Assembly: GCF_900187365.1 (NCBI RefSeq)
Contig: NZ_FYDG01000001.1
Coordinates: forward strand, 930,001-994,000
Direction of reading: 5' to 3'
DNA length: 64,000 nucleotides
DNA from: Rhodoblastus acidophilus
GTDB lineage: Bacteria > Pseudomonadota > Alphaproteobacteria > Rhizobiales > Beijerinckiaceae
Shown here: piece after piece, positions 38,131 to 48,900 of the stretch
Position numbering within the stretch: position 1 is the stretch's first letter
How the letters are laid out: every line of letters begins with the position of its first letter
Made by a program: the position numbers and the translations under genes
Notes under the pieces: model-generated
Database searches by the model: none
What the model was told of the DNA's origin: nothing
Seen by the model: the letters and a program-made list of their open reading frames with translations, nothing else

Positions 38131-38892
38131 TCAGTGGCCCGGGTGAAGCGCGTCATTGATGTAGACGCAAGTGAGAACAGCGAAAACGTAAGCTTGCAGC
38201 ACCGAGACCAGCAATTCGAAAGCGGTCAGCACGGTGATGCCGAGCAGCGGCAGCGGCGCGAGATAGGAATAGCCGGCGCCGAGCAGCATGACGCAGAAGC
38301 CGCCGAACACGACCAGCATGATATGGCCGGCCAGCATGTTGGCGAACAGACGAACCGAGAGCGAAACCGGACGGGAGATGAACGACAGGATTTCGATCAC
38401 GATGATGAACGGCAGCAGCGCCGGCATCACGCCCGACGGCTTGAACAGGCCGAACCAATGGAAGCCGTGCTTGTAGATGCCGTAAAGGATCGTCAGCAGG
38501 ATGATCGAGAACGCCAGGCCGGCGGTGATGATGATCTGCGCCATCACCTCATAAGTGTAGGGCCACAGGCCGATCAGGTTGCAGGCCAGCACGAACATGA
38601 ACAGGCTGAACACCAGCGGGAAGAACTTCATGCCGCTTTCGCCGCAGACCGAGCGCACCATGTCGGCGACGAACTCGTAAGCCATCTCGGCGGTGGCCTG
38701 CAGCCGGGTCGGGACGATCTTGCGGCCGCTGGTGCCGATCAGCATGATGAAGAACACCGCCAGCGCGCCGATCGCCATGAACAGCGCGGAATTGGTGAAG
38801 GAGGCGTCAACCCCGAAAATATCGAAGGGCTGCAGCACCTTGATATGAAACTGGTGGATGGGATCGACCGCGGGTGCGCCGGCTTCCGACAT
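38131..38892 (-). CDS. atpB: ATP synthase F0 subunit a
   Basis: The 253-residue stator subunit carries the proton half-channels. The essential arginine lies in [20 protein letters not shown]. Five or six hydrophobic helices are visible, and the C-terminus ends in the family-like [18 protein letters not shown]. Standard length for alphaproteobacteria. It lies 44 bases after atpI and 50 bases before atpE. Confidence 0.97.
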   Translation of the reverse strand: MSEAGAPAVDPIHQFHIKVLQPFDIFGVDASFTNSALFMAIGALAVFFIMLIGTSGRKIVPTRLQATAEMAYEFVADMVRSVCGESGMKFFPLVFSLFMFVLACNLIGLWPYTYEVMAQIIITAGLAFSIILLTILYGIYKHGFHWFGLFKPSGVMPALLPFIIVIEILSFISRPVSLSVRLFANMLAGHIMLVVFGGFCVMLLGAGYSYLAPLPLLGITVLTAFELLVSVLQAYVFAVLTCVYINDALHPGH

Positions 38893-38936
38893 GTTCCGTC
38901 CTTCACTCTTGTCGCGGGCGAAACCCGCCGTCCGAA

Positions 38937-39317
38937 TTATTGCGGCGGCTGGTCGCCGTCCGGTTCATTGCCGCGACGGCTCTCGCCGGCGCGTGAAGCT
39001 GGCGGGGCCGCCAGCTTGTAGACATTGTTGAACCCCGCAGCCAGGCCGAATCCCAGAAACAGGATCAGCAGCCACGGGGCTGTTCCCAGCCAGACGTCCA
39101 GGCGCCACCCGATCAGCGCGCCAATGACCGTGGCCACGACGAATTCCGTGAGCACGCGAAAGCCGAGACTCATCGCACGCCCGAGGCTCTTGTCGGGGCC
39201 GGGATCGGAGCGGCTGCGCTCCTCGGCGATCTCCGCCTCGCGCTTCGCCTGAAGGTCGCTCGCCAATTTCGCAAGCCGCGCCTTCATGTCATCGGCGTCG
39301 TCGGACCCGTTCTGCAT
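38937..39317 (-). CDS. atpI: ATP synthase accessory protein AtpI
   Basis: The 126-residue membrane protein is the usual first gene of the operon and is thought to help c-ring assembly or magnesium handling. An N-terminal charged coiled segment (MKARLAKLASDLQAKREAEI) precedes two membrane helices (LTEFVVATVIGALIGWRL and APWLLILFLGFGLAAGF) and a basic/Pro-rich tail. The start at 39317 is supported by the promoter upstream at 39462-39490; a longer reading frame passes through that promoter. Confidence 0.9.
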   Translation of the reverse strand: MQNGSDDADDMKARLAKLASDLQAKREAEIAEERSRSDPGPDKSLGRAMSLGFRVLTEFVVATVIGALIGWRLDVWLGTAPWLLILFLGFGLAAGFNNVYKLAAPPASRAGESRRGNEPDGDQPPQ

Positions 39318-39680
39318 GACGCCCCCGGTCGATCCGCGAAGATCGGTTGGATGGATAAGGCGCGCCGACGGCCGCCTCGACAAGCAGGAGGTCGTTTGAA
39401 GCGCCGTCCGATGGAACCGGACGCCGGGACGCCAACGCCCCGCCCTTCTTGAACCGGGCGCACCATATTGACGCGACTTTCCGCTGTCAAGATAAGCCGG
39501 GGATTTCATCATCATTGTTAGCACTTTGATTTTAAACGGAAATATGCTCATTCGCCCGCAAAGGGGACCAAAGGTCTAGCGCAGGCGCCGCAACAACCCC
39601 GGCGCGCCGCCTCGACCCGGGGACGCGCAAGCCGTATAAACCGGCCGAAGGGATGCTCAAGCGAGGTCAAGCCGTCCATC
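39318..39680. other. Divergent promoter region between atpI and the SnoaL-like gene
   Basis: About 360 bases without a gene. A strong promoter for the atp operon is recognisable on the minus strand (39462-39490). No comparable promoter was found for the plus-strand gene. The segment near 39500-39545 is AT-rich. Confidence 0.5.
39462..39490 (-). promoter_or_regulatory. Sigma-70 promoter of the atp F0 operon
   Basis: On the minus strand TTGACA (39490-39485), a 17-base spacer and TATGGT (39467-39462) form a near-perfect promoter. The transcript would have a leader of about 140 bases before the atpI ATG. Confidence 0.7.
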
Positions 39681-40109
39681 ATGCGCCACGAAAACGATTT
39701 CCTCGGCGAGGATCCGCGCGCCGCGATTCGCGATCTGGTCGGCCAGGCCTACGCCACCCGATTCGATCTCGACACATTTCTCGGCTTTTTCCACGAGGAC
39801 GCCGTCTTTCACATCATCGGGCGGGTCCCCGCCTATCCGTACAGCGGCCTCTACGTCGGCAAGCCGGCGATTCGCGCCGCGCTGGCGCGGATCGACGGCG
39901 ACATCGAGCAGACCGACGGCCGGATGCTCAACATTCTCGTCGAGGGCGACACAATCGGCATTCGCCGCCGCAACAGCCTGCGCCATCGCGGCACGGCGGC
40001 GCGGCTCGACATCATGGTCGGCAATCTCATCAAGTTCCGCGATTTCAAGATCACCGAACTTTACGAATATATCGACACCAGCTGGCACGAAAAACTGGCG
40101 GGCGACTGA
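39681..40109 (+). CDS. SnoaL-like (NTF2-fold) protein
   Basis: The 142-residue protein has the NTF2-like cone fold: the helix FDLDTFLGFFHEDAVFHIIG, a GKPAIRAALARI helix and four strands ending LIKFRDFKITELYEYIDTSW. This SnoaL-like group includes small-molecule isomerases, cyclases and binding proteins, and the pocket residues do not tell which. It is monocistronic, with no strong ribosome site and no informative neighbours. Confidence 0.8.
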   Translation: MRHENDFLGEDPRAAIRDLVGQAYATRFDLDTFLGFFHEDAVFHIIGRVPAYPYSGLYVGKPAIRAALARIDGDIEQTDGRMLNILVEGDTIGIRRRNSLRHRGTAARLDIMVGNLIKFRDFKITELYEYIDTSWHEKLAGD

Positions 40110-40223
40110 AGCGCCGAAGGAACCGGACGCCGGAGGCTCCGCGTTCCCTCCTGACTTGAGCTTGCCGCTGCCCAAAAGCCTCGGCGGCGGCGCGCGGCGT
40201 GACGCCGACGAAAAGGAGGGGCC

Positions 40224-40796
40224 ATGTCGAGCGAGCGGCTGAAGGCGTTTTCCGACGGGGTGATCGCCATCATCATCACCATCATGGTTCTGGAGTTGAA
40301 ACCGCCGCACGGAGAGGAATTCGGCGCGCTGGTCGGACTCTGGCCGACCTTCCTCGCCTATGCCGTCAGCTTCACCTATGTGGCGATCTACTGGAACAAT
40401 CACCATCATCTGTTTTACCTGGTCGAATCGATCGACGGCGCGGTGCTCTGGGCGAATCTTGTCCTGCTGTTCTGCCTGTCGCTGCTGCCCTTCGCCACGG
40501 CCTGGGCGGCGGACACCGAATTCGCGTCGGCGCCGATGGCGCTCTATGGCGCCGACCTGCTCGCCTGCGCCACGGCCTATCTCGTGCTGGGGCGGGTGCT
40601 TTTGCGCGCGCAGGAGGCGGGTTCAAAGCTGCACGCGGCGATCGGCGACGATCTCAAGGGCAAGGTTTCCATGGCGCTCTATTTCGCGGGGATCGCCGCC
40701 GCTTTTTGGCGACCCTGGCTCGCCGGGGCCTTCTATATTACGGTGGCGGCGATCTGGCTGATTCCCGACCGCCGCATCGTCCGCGCGCTCGACTAA
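40224..40796 (+). CDS. TMEM175-like (DUF1211) potassium channel
   Basis: A 190-residue membrane protein with six hydrophobic helices. The N-terminal RLKAFSDGVIAIIITIMVLE carries the FSD motif of bacterial TMEM175 channels, which conduct potassium as tetramers. AAGGAGG lies just before the ATG. Its stop overlaps the stop of the convergent NifX-like gene by three bases. Confidence 0.85.
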   Translation: MSSERLKAFSDGVIAIIITIMVLELKPPHGEEFGALVGLWPTFLAYAVSFTYVAIYWNNHHHLFYLVESIDGAVLWANLVLLFCLSLLPFATAWAADTEFASAPMALYGADLLACATAYLVLGRVLLRAQEAGSKLHAAIGDDLKGKVSMALYFAGIAAAFWRPWLAGAFYITVAAIWLIPDRRIVRALD

Positions 40797-41188
40797 TGCC
40801 TTGAGAAGAAATCCCGCAGCTTGCAGAGGCTGGTGGTGATGTCGAATTTCTGGTCCGGCAAATCCTCTCCCGCGATCAGTTTGGTCAGCGCCGTCGCCGG
40901 ATCGGGTTCTCCGGTCAGGATGACGTCGGCGCCGCGCTTCTTCATGTGACGAACAAAACCGTCGCCGGCGCTGCCGGCGATCATCATCTCCACGCCGTCG
41001 AGCGGATGCGGGGCGTTTTCATCCTCGATGTAATGCGGCGTCTGCTCCTTGGTCAGCGTGACCCGCGCCGGCGCCGGCAGCGGCGCGCCCGGCGCGTGGC
41101 GGGCGAGATCGTACACCAGCCATTGCCGCGCCTGCCCGGCGTGGCCGCTCACTTCCGCGAAATCCTTTGTGGCGATAGCGACTTTCAT
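40793..41188 (-). CDS. NifX/NafY-like dinitrogenase cofactor-family protein
   Basis: A 131-residue protein of the NifB/NifX/NafY domain family that binds FeMo-cofactor or related Fe-S intermediates. The N-terminus KVAIATKDFAEVSGHAGQAR and the later VEMMIAGSAGDGFVRHMKKRGADVI are typical, the latter corresponding to the GGIGxxA region. There is one cysteine near the C-terminus. Without nif genes in this window, the role could be nitrogenase-related or a housekeeping Fe-S function. The start at 41188 is where homologs begin. Confidence 0.85.
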   Translation of the reverse strand: MKVAIATKDFAEVSGHAGQARQWLVYDLARHAPGAPLPAPARVTLTKEQTPHYIEDENAPHPLDGVEMMIAGSAGDGFVRHMKKRGADVILTGEPDPATALTKLIAGEDLPDQKFDITTSLCKLRDFFSRH

Positions 41189-41264
41189 GGCGTCTTGCTT
41201 TCTTTCTTGTCTCAATCGGCGGGGGGCCTGGGCGATCGCGGCGGCGGAGCATAATCTGCGCCAG

Positions 41265-41552
41265 ATGACGGAGACAAGTTGCGCCCTGTGCGGCCGGCCG
41301 CTCGGCGCGAAAACCGAGGCGCATCATCTCGTGCCGAAGACGTTTGGCGGCCGCGAAACCGTGCGGCTGCACCCGATCTGCCATCGCAAGATCCATGCGA
41401 CCCTGTCCGAGCGCGAGCTGCGCGACCGCTACGCCGCGCTGGACGCCCTGCGCGCCCAGCCGGACATCGCCCTGTTCCTGCGCTGGATCGCCAACAAGCC
41501 GCCCGATTTCCACACCCGCACGCAAACGAGTCGCGCCCGCCGCCGCCGTTGA
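41265..41552 (+). CDS. Small HNH endonuclease-like protein
   Basis: The 95 residues contain a compact HNH/beta-beta-alpha-Me core: CALCGRPLGAKTEAHHLVPK, TFGGRETVRLHPICHRKIHA. The C-x2-C and C-x-H positions would bind structural zinc; the paired His in AHHLVPK is the catalytic one. It is not next to a phage or toxin system. Its function (restriction, repair or other) is open. It overlaps no other accepted gene; the NifX-like gene upstream is divergent. Confidence 0.8.
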   Translation: MTETSCALCGRPLGAKTEAHHLVPKTFGGRETVRLHPICHRKIHATLSERELRDRYAALDALRAQPDIALFLRWIANKPPDFHTRTQTSRARRRR

Positions 41553-41635
41553 GATCTGCGGAACCTTGAAGCGAGCGTTATCGTTTCCCCAGCGTCCCGC
41601 CAGCGCGTCGCGGGACGACGCAGGGAGGCGAGCGG

Positions 41636-43081
41636 GTGCGGGCAGGCCTGAAGTACCAGCATATCGTCCCCGATGTCGGCTGCCGATGCTGCGACCGGCG
41701 CCTGGGCGCATTTAGCCGCCGCGCCGAGGCGGCGCTGTCGCGGCGCTGGGTCGCGGCCGGCGCCCCCGGTCCCGCCCCCGCCGCGCCGCCGCCCGCCGGC
41801 GTCGAATCCCCGGCGCCCGCCGAAAAAATCCTGTTCGAACAGGTGCGCGTTTTCGACGGCGAATCCGACGCGCTGTCGGAGCCCTGCGACGTGCTGGTGT
41901 CCGGCAATCTCATCGAGACCATTTCGCCCGAGCCGCTCGCCGCGGGCGAAACGACTCCGCTGCGCGTGCCTGGCCGGGGCAAAACGCTGATGCCCGGCCT
42001 GATCGACGCCCACACCCATCTCATGTTCGCCACCCTGCCGCAGATGGCCCTGCTCACGTCGGACATCGGCTTCGTCCATGTCGCGGCGGTCAAGGCGGCG
42101 CAGGACATGCTGCTGCGCGGCTTCACCAGCGTGCGCGATCTCGGCGGCCCCGTGTTCGGGCTGAAACGCGGAATCGACGCCGGGCTGGCGACCGGCCCGC
42201 GCATCTGGCCGTCCGGCGCCTTCATCTCGCAAAGCGGCGGCCACGGCGATTTCCGCCTGCCCAACGACCTGCCCGCGCGCCCCGGCGACTATAGTTTCAG
42301 CGAGCGCGCCGGCGCCTCCGCCATCGCCGACGACCCCGCGACCGTGCGCAAGCGCGCCCGCGAGCAACTGGCGCTCGGCGCCTCGCAGATCAAGCTGATG
42401 GCGGGCGGCGGGGTGGCCTCGCCGTTCGATCCGCTCGACGTCACCCAGTTCACGCCCGAGGAAATGCGCGCCGGCGTCGAGGCGGCGGAAAACTGGGGGA
42501 CCTATGCGACGGTCCACGCCTATGCGCCGCGCGCGGTGCGTCAGGCGGTCGAGGCCGGGGCGCGTTGCGTCGAGCATGGCCAGTTGCTCGACGAGGCCAC
42601 GGTGGCGCTGCTGGCGGAAAAGGACATCTGGTGGAGCCTGCAGCCGTTCCTCGACATCGCCCCCAGCCCGTTTCCGGAAGGGTCGGCGGCGCGCCGCAAG
42701 GAGCTGGCGATGTTTCGGGGCACGGACAGCGCCTACCGGCTCGCGATCAAGCACGGCGTCCGCACGGCCTGGGGGGCGGACATCCTGTTCGACCCGGCCG
42801 CCGCCGCGCGGCAGGGCGCGCATCTGACTCGCCTGCTGCGCTGGTTTTCCGCCCCGCAAATTCTGAAAATGGCGACCTCGGGCAACGCCGCGCTGCTAGC
42901 GCTGTCCGGCCTGCGCAGCCCCTATGAAGGGCGGCTGGGCGTGGTGAAGGAGGGCGCGCTGGCCGACCTGCTGCTGATCGACGGCGATCCGCTGGCCGAT
43001 CTCAGTCTGCTCGAGCGGCCGGAGACGTCGCTGCTTATGGTGATGAAGGACGGCAGTATTTACAAGAACATCGCCCTGTAA
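41636..43081 (+). CDS. Metal-dependent amidohydrolase
   Basis: A 481-residue TIM-barrel amidohydrolase with a binuclear metal site: DAHTHLMF (HxH), IKLMAGGGVAS (carbamylated-Lys candidate), ATVHAYAP and CVEHGQLL (His ligands) and TAWGADILFD (Asp). This set is typical of the imidazolonepropionase/prolidase-like branch that cleaves small amides or peptides. The GTG start at 41636 has AGGGAGG 8 bases before it. The first 60 residues are unusual: a Cys cluster (CRCCDRR), a twin-arginine-like SRRWVAAG, then a Pro/Ala linker. This could be a degenerate export signal. Confidence 0.9.
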   Translation: MRAGLKYQHIVPDVGCRCCDRRLGAFSRRAEAALSRRWVAAGAPGPAPAAPPPAGVESPAPAEKILFEQVRVFDGESDALSEPCDVLVSGNLIETISPEPLAAGETTPLRVPGRGKTLMPGLIDAHTHLMFATLPQMALLTSDIGFVHVAAVKAAQDMLLRGFTSVRDLGGPVFGLKRGIDAGLATGPRIWPSGAFISQSGGHGDFRLPNDLPARPGDYSFSERAGASAIADDPATVRKRAREQLALGASQIKLMAGGGVASPFDPLDVTQFTPEEMRAGVEAAENWGTYATVHAYAPRAVRQAVEAGARCVEHGQLLDEATVALLAEKDIWWSLQPFLDIAPSPFPEGSAARRKELAMFRGTDSAYRLAIKHGVRTAWGADILFDPAAAARQGAHLTRLLRWFSAPQILKMATSGNAALLALSGLRSPYEGRLGVVKEGALADLLLIDGDPLADLSLLERPETSLLMVMKDGSIYKNIAL

Positions 43082-43166
43082 GGCGCGTCACCTCCGGCCT
43101 TTATAATAGTTAAGATCAAGCTGTGAAAAGACATGGATTGATTGGAATCAAAGTTATCTTCGTCTT

Positions 43167-43181
43167 TGACCTGTAAGGTCA
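43167..43181. promoter_or_regulatory. Dyad TGACCT-GTA-AGGTCA upstream of a methyltransferase
   Basis: A perfect 6-bp inverted repeat with a 3-base centre lies about 55 bases before the methyltransferase start and 86 bases after the amidohydrolase stop. T-rich DNA follows it (TTTATT), so it may be a weak terminator or an operator. Confidence 0.35.
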
Positions 43182-43236
43182 TTTATTGGATTTGAACGAA
43201 TTTTCGAAGCGCCATCGTCATTTCCTGGAGGAGGCG

Positions 43237-44049
43237 ATGTTTGGAATTGGCAGACGATTAAAGAGACATGCCCGTAATTTCCGACACGTTGACCATTCAA
43301 TTGATACTGAGGTGATTGCAGTGAAAGAATTGGAATTATCGCCTGCTCAGAAGCATGAAATCCAGAAGGGTCGCGACGGCCTCGCGCGCATTCTCGCCGC
43401 TTCCGACGCGGAAATTCATGATCGCAGGTTTCTGCTCGATTGCGTCTGCCAGATTGGCATCGCCTACCAGGATTGGCAGGCGCTGTCTCCGTTCACCAGA
43501 TTTATCAATTCAACCTCCTATGGGATCGTGCAAATCCCGACAGAGCTGGTGGATTACCTGATGATCGCGGGAAAATTCCGGCCAGAAACCGTTGCTGAAG
43601 TCGGCGTTTTCCACGGTGGAACAGCTTACATCTCCGCCGCCTATTTTTATCGCCTCAACAAAAACCTTCGCTACACTCTTATCGATATCTGCGACAGCCT
43701 CTTCGATTATGACTATTTATCTTCCGTGCTTCCGCTCGATTTACAGATTCCGAAGACAAGCGGCGATTTTATCGGGCGACATTTTGACTTGGCGTTCATA
43801 GACGCCGATCATGGCTACGACGGCAGCCGAATCGATTGGCTCAACGTCGGGAGACATGCAGGCGTCGCCGCCTTCCACGACATCGATGGCGCGGAATATG
43901 ACGGGCTGAACGGCGGCATCCGGCGGACCTGGAATGAACTCAAGCTCGAATATCGGATGGACCGTCCGATCATCGAGGTTTCCCATCATCCGTCCTGGAT
44001 GGGAATTGGGATGATCTTCAACGATCGCGCGGTCTCCACGGGTTTTTGA
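43237..44049 (+). CDS. Class I SAM methyltransferase (Methyltransf_24-like)
   Basis: The 270-residue protein has the glycine-rich SAM site VAEVGVFHGGTAYISAAYF near residue 125, the acidic second strand LIDICDS and a third-strand motif LAFIDADHGYDGSRIDWLN. The substrate is unknown; similar enzymes modify surface sugars. The start at 43237 has GGAGG five bases before; a TTG at 43186 opens a longer form. Composition, especially the first third and 5' flank, is AT-richer than neighbours, suggesting transfer. It has no functional partners nearby. Confidence 0.8.
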   Translation: MFGIGRRLKRHARNFRHVDHSIDTEVIAVKELELSPAQKHEIQKGRDGLARILAASDAEIHDRRFLLDCVCQIGIAYQDWQALSPFTRFINSTSYGIVQIPTELVDYLMIAGKFRPETVAEVGVFHGGTAYISAAYFYRLNKNLRYTLIDICDSLFDYDYLSSVLPLDLQIPKTSGDFIGRHFDLAFIDADHGYDGSRIDWLNVGRHAGVAAFHDIDGAEYDGLNGGIRRTWNELKLEYRMDRPIIEVSHHPSWMGIGMIFNDRAVSTGF

Positions 44050-44128
44050 CCCGCCGCCGCGTGTCGGCTTCTCTCGGCGGTCGGCGGCGGCGAGGCCCCT
44101 TGCGCGCAAGGCGCGGGCGCAGCGGGCC

Positions 44129-45811
44129 TCAGCCCGCGCGCAGCGCCCGGCTCAACTGCCCCAACTGGTCGTGCAGATCGGCCGCGCGGCCGCGCATGTC
44201 GCGCGCGGAGGCGGCGACCTCCTCGGACTTGCCGTCGGCGGCTTGCGCCTGCTGCTCCAGCGCCGTCATGCTGCGGGTCAATTGGTCGACCCGCTTCAAT
44301 GTGCCGTCGATGGCCTGGGCGATCTGGTCCACGGCGGAGCTTTGCTGATCCATGGTGGCCGCGATCGCCGAGGCGCTCGAATCGATGCGGCCGATGGTCT
44401 CCTCGACCGTCCGGCTGGAATCCATCGAGGCCTCGGCCCCGCGCCGGATCGCCTCGATGCGCCCGGTGATGTCGTCGATGGCTTTTTTGGTGGAATCGGC
44501 CAATGTCTTGACCTCCAGCGCCACCACGCCGAATCCCTTGCCAGCCTCGCCGGCGCGCGCGGCCTCGATGGTGGCGTTCAGCGCCAGCAGATTGGTCTTG
44601 TTGGCGATGTCCTCGATCAGCGCCACGACGTCGCCGACCTGCCGCGATGACTCGCTCAACGCCTGCATCGTCTCTTTGGCCCGCGCCGATTCGGCGACGG
44701 CGATGTTGGAAAATTCGGCGGCGCGCGACACCTGCGAGAGAATTTCGCGAATCGAGGCGGACAATTCCTCCGCCGCGGCCGAGGCCGCCTGGATATTTTC
44801 CTGCACGGCGCGCCCGGCCTGCGCATTGGCGGCGGCCTGGTCGCGGGTCGCGCCGGACAGGTTTTTGAGATCGCGCGACACTTTTTCGAATTTTGCCGCC
44901 TGGCTGTCGATGGCGCCGGCGGCGCCGCCCACCTTGGCCTCGAACTCGCCGGCGAGCTGACTCAGCGTCTCCCGGCGCACGCGGTCGGATTCGGCGCGGC
45001 GGTCGCGCTCGGCGGCGGCGTCGCGCGCCAGCCGTTCGCGCAACAGATCGCGGAAATCCCGCACAGCGCGGGCGATCTGGCCGATTTCGTCGCCGCGCTC
45101 GTCGCCCATGATGGCGGCGTCGAGTTCGCCGCGCCGCAACAGCTCCATCGAATGCGTGAGCGCCTTGAGCGGCTGGCTGACGCTGCGCTGGACCAGGAAG
45201 GCGACAATGGCCAGCCCGGCCAGGGCGGCGGCGATCGCAAAAATCAGCTGGCGCGAACTGGCGGCGAGCGACTCCTCGATGTCGTGGACGTGAAAGCCCG
45301 TGCCGACCGACCAATCCCAGCCGGCCAGCGTCGTATAGGAGAGTTTCAGGCTGGGCGCGGACTCGCCCGGCTTGATCCACGAATAAGTGGTGAGGCCGCC
45401 CCCTTCCCGTGCGTGACGGATGAATTCGCGCACGAAGGTCACGCCGTTGGCGTCCTTCGCGTCGATCCGGCTGACGCCCTCGCGGTTGGGCGCGAAGGGC
45501 AGCAGCACGTTCACGCCATCGGTGCGATCGACGAAGAAATAATTGTCGCCGCCGTAACGCACGGGACGGAGCGCCTCAATGGCCTTGGCTTTGGCGGCGT
45601 CCTCGGAAAACTCGCCCTTTTCCGCCCGCTGCCGGATCGAATCGATCAGCGATTTCGCCATCTCCACCTGGCTTTTCAGCTGCAGCTCCTTCTGCTCCAG
45701 CAGGTTCGCGCGCAAATTGGCGTAAGAGAACACGCCCCCGCCGGCGATGCAGACAAAAGCCAGCGCGACAAGCGCCGCGATGCGGGTTGAAATCGAATTC
45801 AGCTTGATCAT
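44129..45811 (-). CDS. Methyl-accepting chemotaxis protein with single Cache sensor
   Basis: A 560-residue receptor. Helix 1 (about 10-32) is followed by a periplasmic single-Cache domain with [15 protein letters not shown] and [19 protein letters not shown], a second helix near 188-208, HAMP, and the signalling tip [20 protein letters not shown]. Cache domains of this type often bind small organic acids. It lies downstream of smc in the same orientation, but with 139 bases between them and no evident shared control. Confidence 0.93.
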   Translation of the reverse strand: MIKLNSISTRIAALVALAFVCIAGGGVFSYANLRANLLEQKELQLKSQVEMAKSLIDSIRQRAEKGEFSEDAAKAKAIEALRPVRYGGDNYFFVDRTDGVNVLLPFAPNREGVSRIDAKDANGVTFVREFIRHAREGGGLTTYSWIKPGESAPSLKLSYTTLAGWDWSVGTGFHVHDIEESLAASSRQLIFAIAAALAGLAIVAFLVQRSVSQPLKALTHSMELLRRGELDAAIMGDERGDEIGQIARAVRDFRDLLRERLARDAAAERDRRAESDRVRRETLSQLAGEFEAKVGGAAGAIDSQAAKFEKVSRDLKNLSGATRDQAAANAQAGRAVQENIQAASAAAEELSASIREILSQVSRAAEFSNIAVAESARAKETMQALSESSRQVGDVVALIEDIANKTNLLALNATIEAARAGEAGKGFGVVALEVKTLADSTKKAIDDITGRIEAIRRGAEASMDSSRTVEETIGRIDSSASAIAATMDQQSSAVDQIAQAIDGTLKRVDQLTRSMTALEQQAQAADGKSEEVAASARDMRGRAADLHDQLGQLSRALRAG

Positions 45812-45950
45812 GGCGGCAGGGACCTTCCCGAACTGCGGGCAGGCTAAAACGCGGATCTTGTCTCAAACTTTCGAATATAGGTGTTTGATTTTTCCGCCGA
45901 TTGCGGGCTTTTGGGCGGCGCCCGACGCGCCGGCGGAACGCGAATCGCTT

Positions 45951-48900
45951 TCAACCCGCCTCCAGCAGCCGCTCCGCCTGCGCCAGTTCGACCGACACCA
46001 GTTGCGACACGCCGCGCTCCGACTGGGTGACGCCGAACAGCCGGTCCATCCGCGCCATGGTGATGGGATTGTGGGTGATGGCGATGAAGCGCGTGTCGGT
46101 CTTGCCGCGCATGTCCTCCAGCAGATCGCAGAACCGTTCGACATTGGCGTCGTCGAGCGGCGCGTCGACTTCGTCGAGCACGCAGATGGGCGAGGGATTG
46201 GTGAGGAAGACCGCGAAAATCAGCGACATGGCGGTCAGCGCCTGCTCGCCGCCCGACAGCAGCGACATGGTGGCCGGTTTTTTGCCCGGGGGCTTGGCCA
46301 TGATTTCGAGGCCGGCCTCCAGCGGGTCTTCGGACTCCACCAGCTGCAATTCCGCCGATCCGCCGCCGAACAGCACCGTAAACAGCGCCCGGAAATGCCC
46401 GTCCACCTTCTGGAAGGCGTCGAGCAGGCGTTCGCGGCCCTCCTTGTTGAGCGCGCCAATGGCCGCGCGCAACTTGCGGACGGCCTCGGTGAGGTCGGCC
46501 TGTTCCTGCGCCAGCTTCTGGTGCTCGGTCTCCACCGCCGCCAGCTCCTCCTCGGCGCGCAGATTGACCCCGCCCAACCGTTCCCGATCCGCCTTCAAAT
46601 GCGCCAGCTTCTGCTGCACCGGCTCGATATCGGCGGTTTCCTCCACTTCGGCGACGCCGGCCATTTCCCGCAGCGCATGCGGCGCGCATTGCAATTCCTG
46701 CAGAATGTTCTGGGTGAGGAAGGCCAGCCGCTGCTGGGCGGCCTCGGCCTGCGCCTCCAGCCGCGCCCGGTTTTCGCGGGCGGCGCTCATGGCGTCCAGC
46801 GCGGCGCGGGCGGCGCGGTCGGCCTCGGCCTGCGCGGTTTCGGCGAGGGCGCGGGCGTCGGCGGCGTCCTTGAGTTTCTGTTCCGCCTCCTCAATGCCTG
46901 ACGTCAGCGCGCGGCGCTGCGACAAAAACTCATCGGGCGCGTCGGCGAGCCGGTCCATCTCCTCCTGCGTCTCGGCGAGGCGGTCCTGAATCTCCTCCTT
47001 TTGCGCCAGCGAGCGCGCCTTGCGGTCGGCCCAGGATTTCTTTTCCTTTTCAATGGCCTCACGGCGACGGACGCGGGTTTCCGCCTCGCGGGCGAACGCT
47101 TGCAGCGCGGCGCTGGCCTCCGCCGCTTCGGCGCGGTCGAGCGCATTGGCGGCGCGGGCGGCGTCGCGCTCGCCCAGCAGCGTGGCCGGCTCGGGCAGAT
47201 CTTCAAAGGCCTCGCGGGCGCCGGCCAACCGCTCCTGCGCGTCGTCGCGCAGATCCTGGGCGCGGCGGCGGGCGTCCTCCAGGCTCGACAGCCGCGACAA
47301 GGCCTGACCCTGACGCCGTTCGGCGGCGTTGGCGGCCGCGCGCGCGTCGGACAGGTTCTTCTGCGCCAGACGCGCGGCGACGCGGGCGCGCTGGTCGGCC
47401 TCGACCGCCTCGGCCACGGCCGTTTCCGCCGCCTCCATGCGCTCGCGCAATCCGAACAGGGTTTCGCGCGCCGCCTTGGCCTCGATTTCCAGATCGTCGA
47501 GCCGGTTCTTCTCGCTCAACCGACGCGCGGCGGCGGTGGGCGCCTCGGCGGCGCGGACCAACCCGTCCCAGCGCCATAAATCGCCCTCGACCGACACCAG
47601 CCGCTGCCCCGGTTTCAACCGGCTTTGCAGCAACCGCCCCTTTTCGCGCGGGACGACGCCGATCTGGGCGAGGCGGCGCGCCAACACGGCGGGCGCCTGC
47701 ACTTTGTCCGCCAGCGCGATCGCCTCGTCCGGCAAAGCGGGATCGCCAATGCCGAACGAATGCGCCCAGAAGGCGGGCGCCTCGTCGTCCGTGGACGCTT
47801 GCAAATCCTCGCCCAGCGCGGCGCCCAACGCGCCCTCGAAGCCTTTTTCGACGACGATCTCTTCGATCACCGCCGGCCAGGCGCCGTGTTCGGAGCGCAG
47901 CAGATTGGCCAGCGTGCGCGCTTCCGTCTCCAGCGCCTGCGCCTTGCGCTCGGCGTCGGCAAGCGGGTTGCGCAGAAAAGTCTCCTGGTCGCGCGCCAGC
48001 GCCAGCGCGCTTTCGGCGGCGAGGGCGTCCTCCTCGGCCTGGGCGGCCTCGTCCATCAGCCGTTCGGCCTCGGCGAGAACTTCGGCGAGTTCGGCGTCCT
48101 CGCCGGCGCTGTCGCGCAAAGCCGCGATGTCCTCGACCAGCCGGCTCAACTCGGCCTCGTAGCGGACCAGCGCCTGCTCCTCGCGCCGGGCCGATTCCGC
48201 CAGGGCGTTGCGCTGGGCCTCGACGCCGGCGAAAGCGTTTTGCGCGGCCTCGAGCGCGGCTTCCGACAGCTTCAGCTTGGCCTCGGCGGCCTCGCATTTG
48301 CCCCGCGCCTCCTCGGCGAGATCGGCCTCGTCCTCGCCCAGGCCGGACAGATCCTCCTCCTCGGCCCGCAGCCGCTCCAGCGCGGCGGCGGCGTCGTCGA
48401 AATTGTGGGTCTCCCGGCGCATGTCGTTGGACAGCTGGACGAACCGCCGCTCCAGCTCGATCTTGCGGGATTGCGCGCGCTTTTCCTCGCCCTCCAGCGC
48501 CTCGCGGGCCAACACCAGGCGTTGCAGGGCCGCGCCGGCCTGCGATTCGGCGTCGCGCGCCTTGGGCGCCTCCAGCGCCGCGAGGGCCTGAAGGCGGGCG
48601 GCTTCGGCCTGGACGCGGGTGGCCTCGGCCAGATCCAGCACATTGGCTTCGACGGCGGCCTTGGTCTCCTCGGCCTCCTGGGTCGCCCCGCGCAAGGCGA
48701 TCAGCGCGACCAGCGCCTCGTGCTTGCGGATTTCCGCCGCCAAGGCCCGGTAGCGCGCCGCCTGCCGCGCCTGCCGGCGCAGGGATTCGGTCTGCGCTCC
48801 GATCTGCCCCATCACGTCCTCGAGACGCAGCAGGTTTTCCTCCGCCCCCTTCAGCCGCAATTCCGCCTCGTGGCGGCGGGAATGCAGGCCGCCAATGCCG

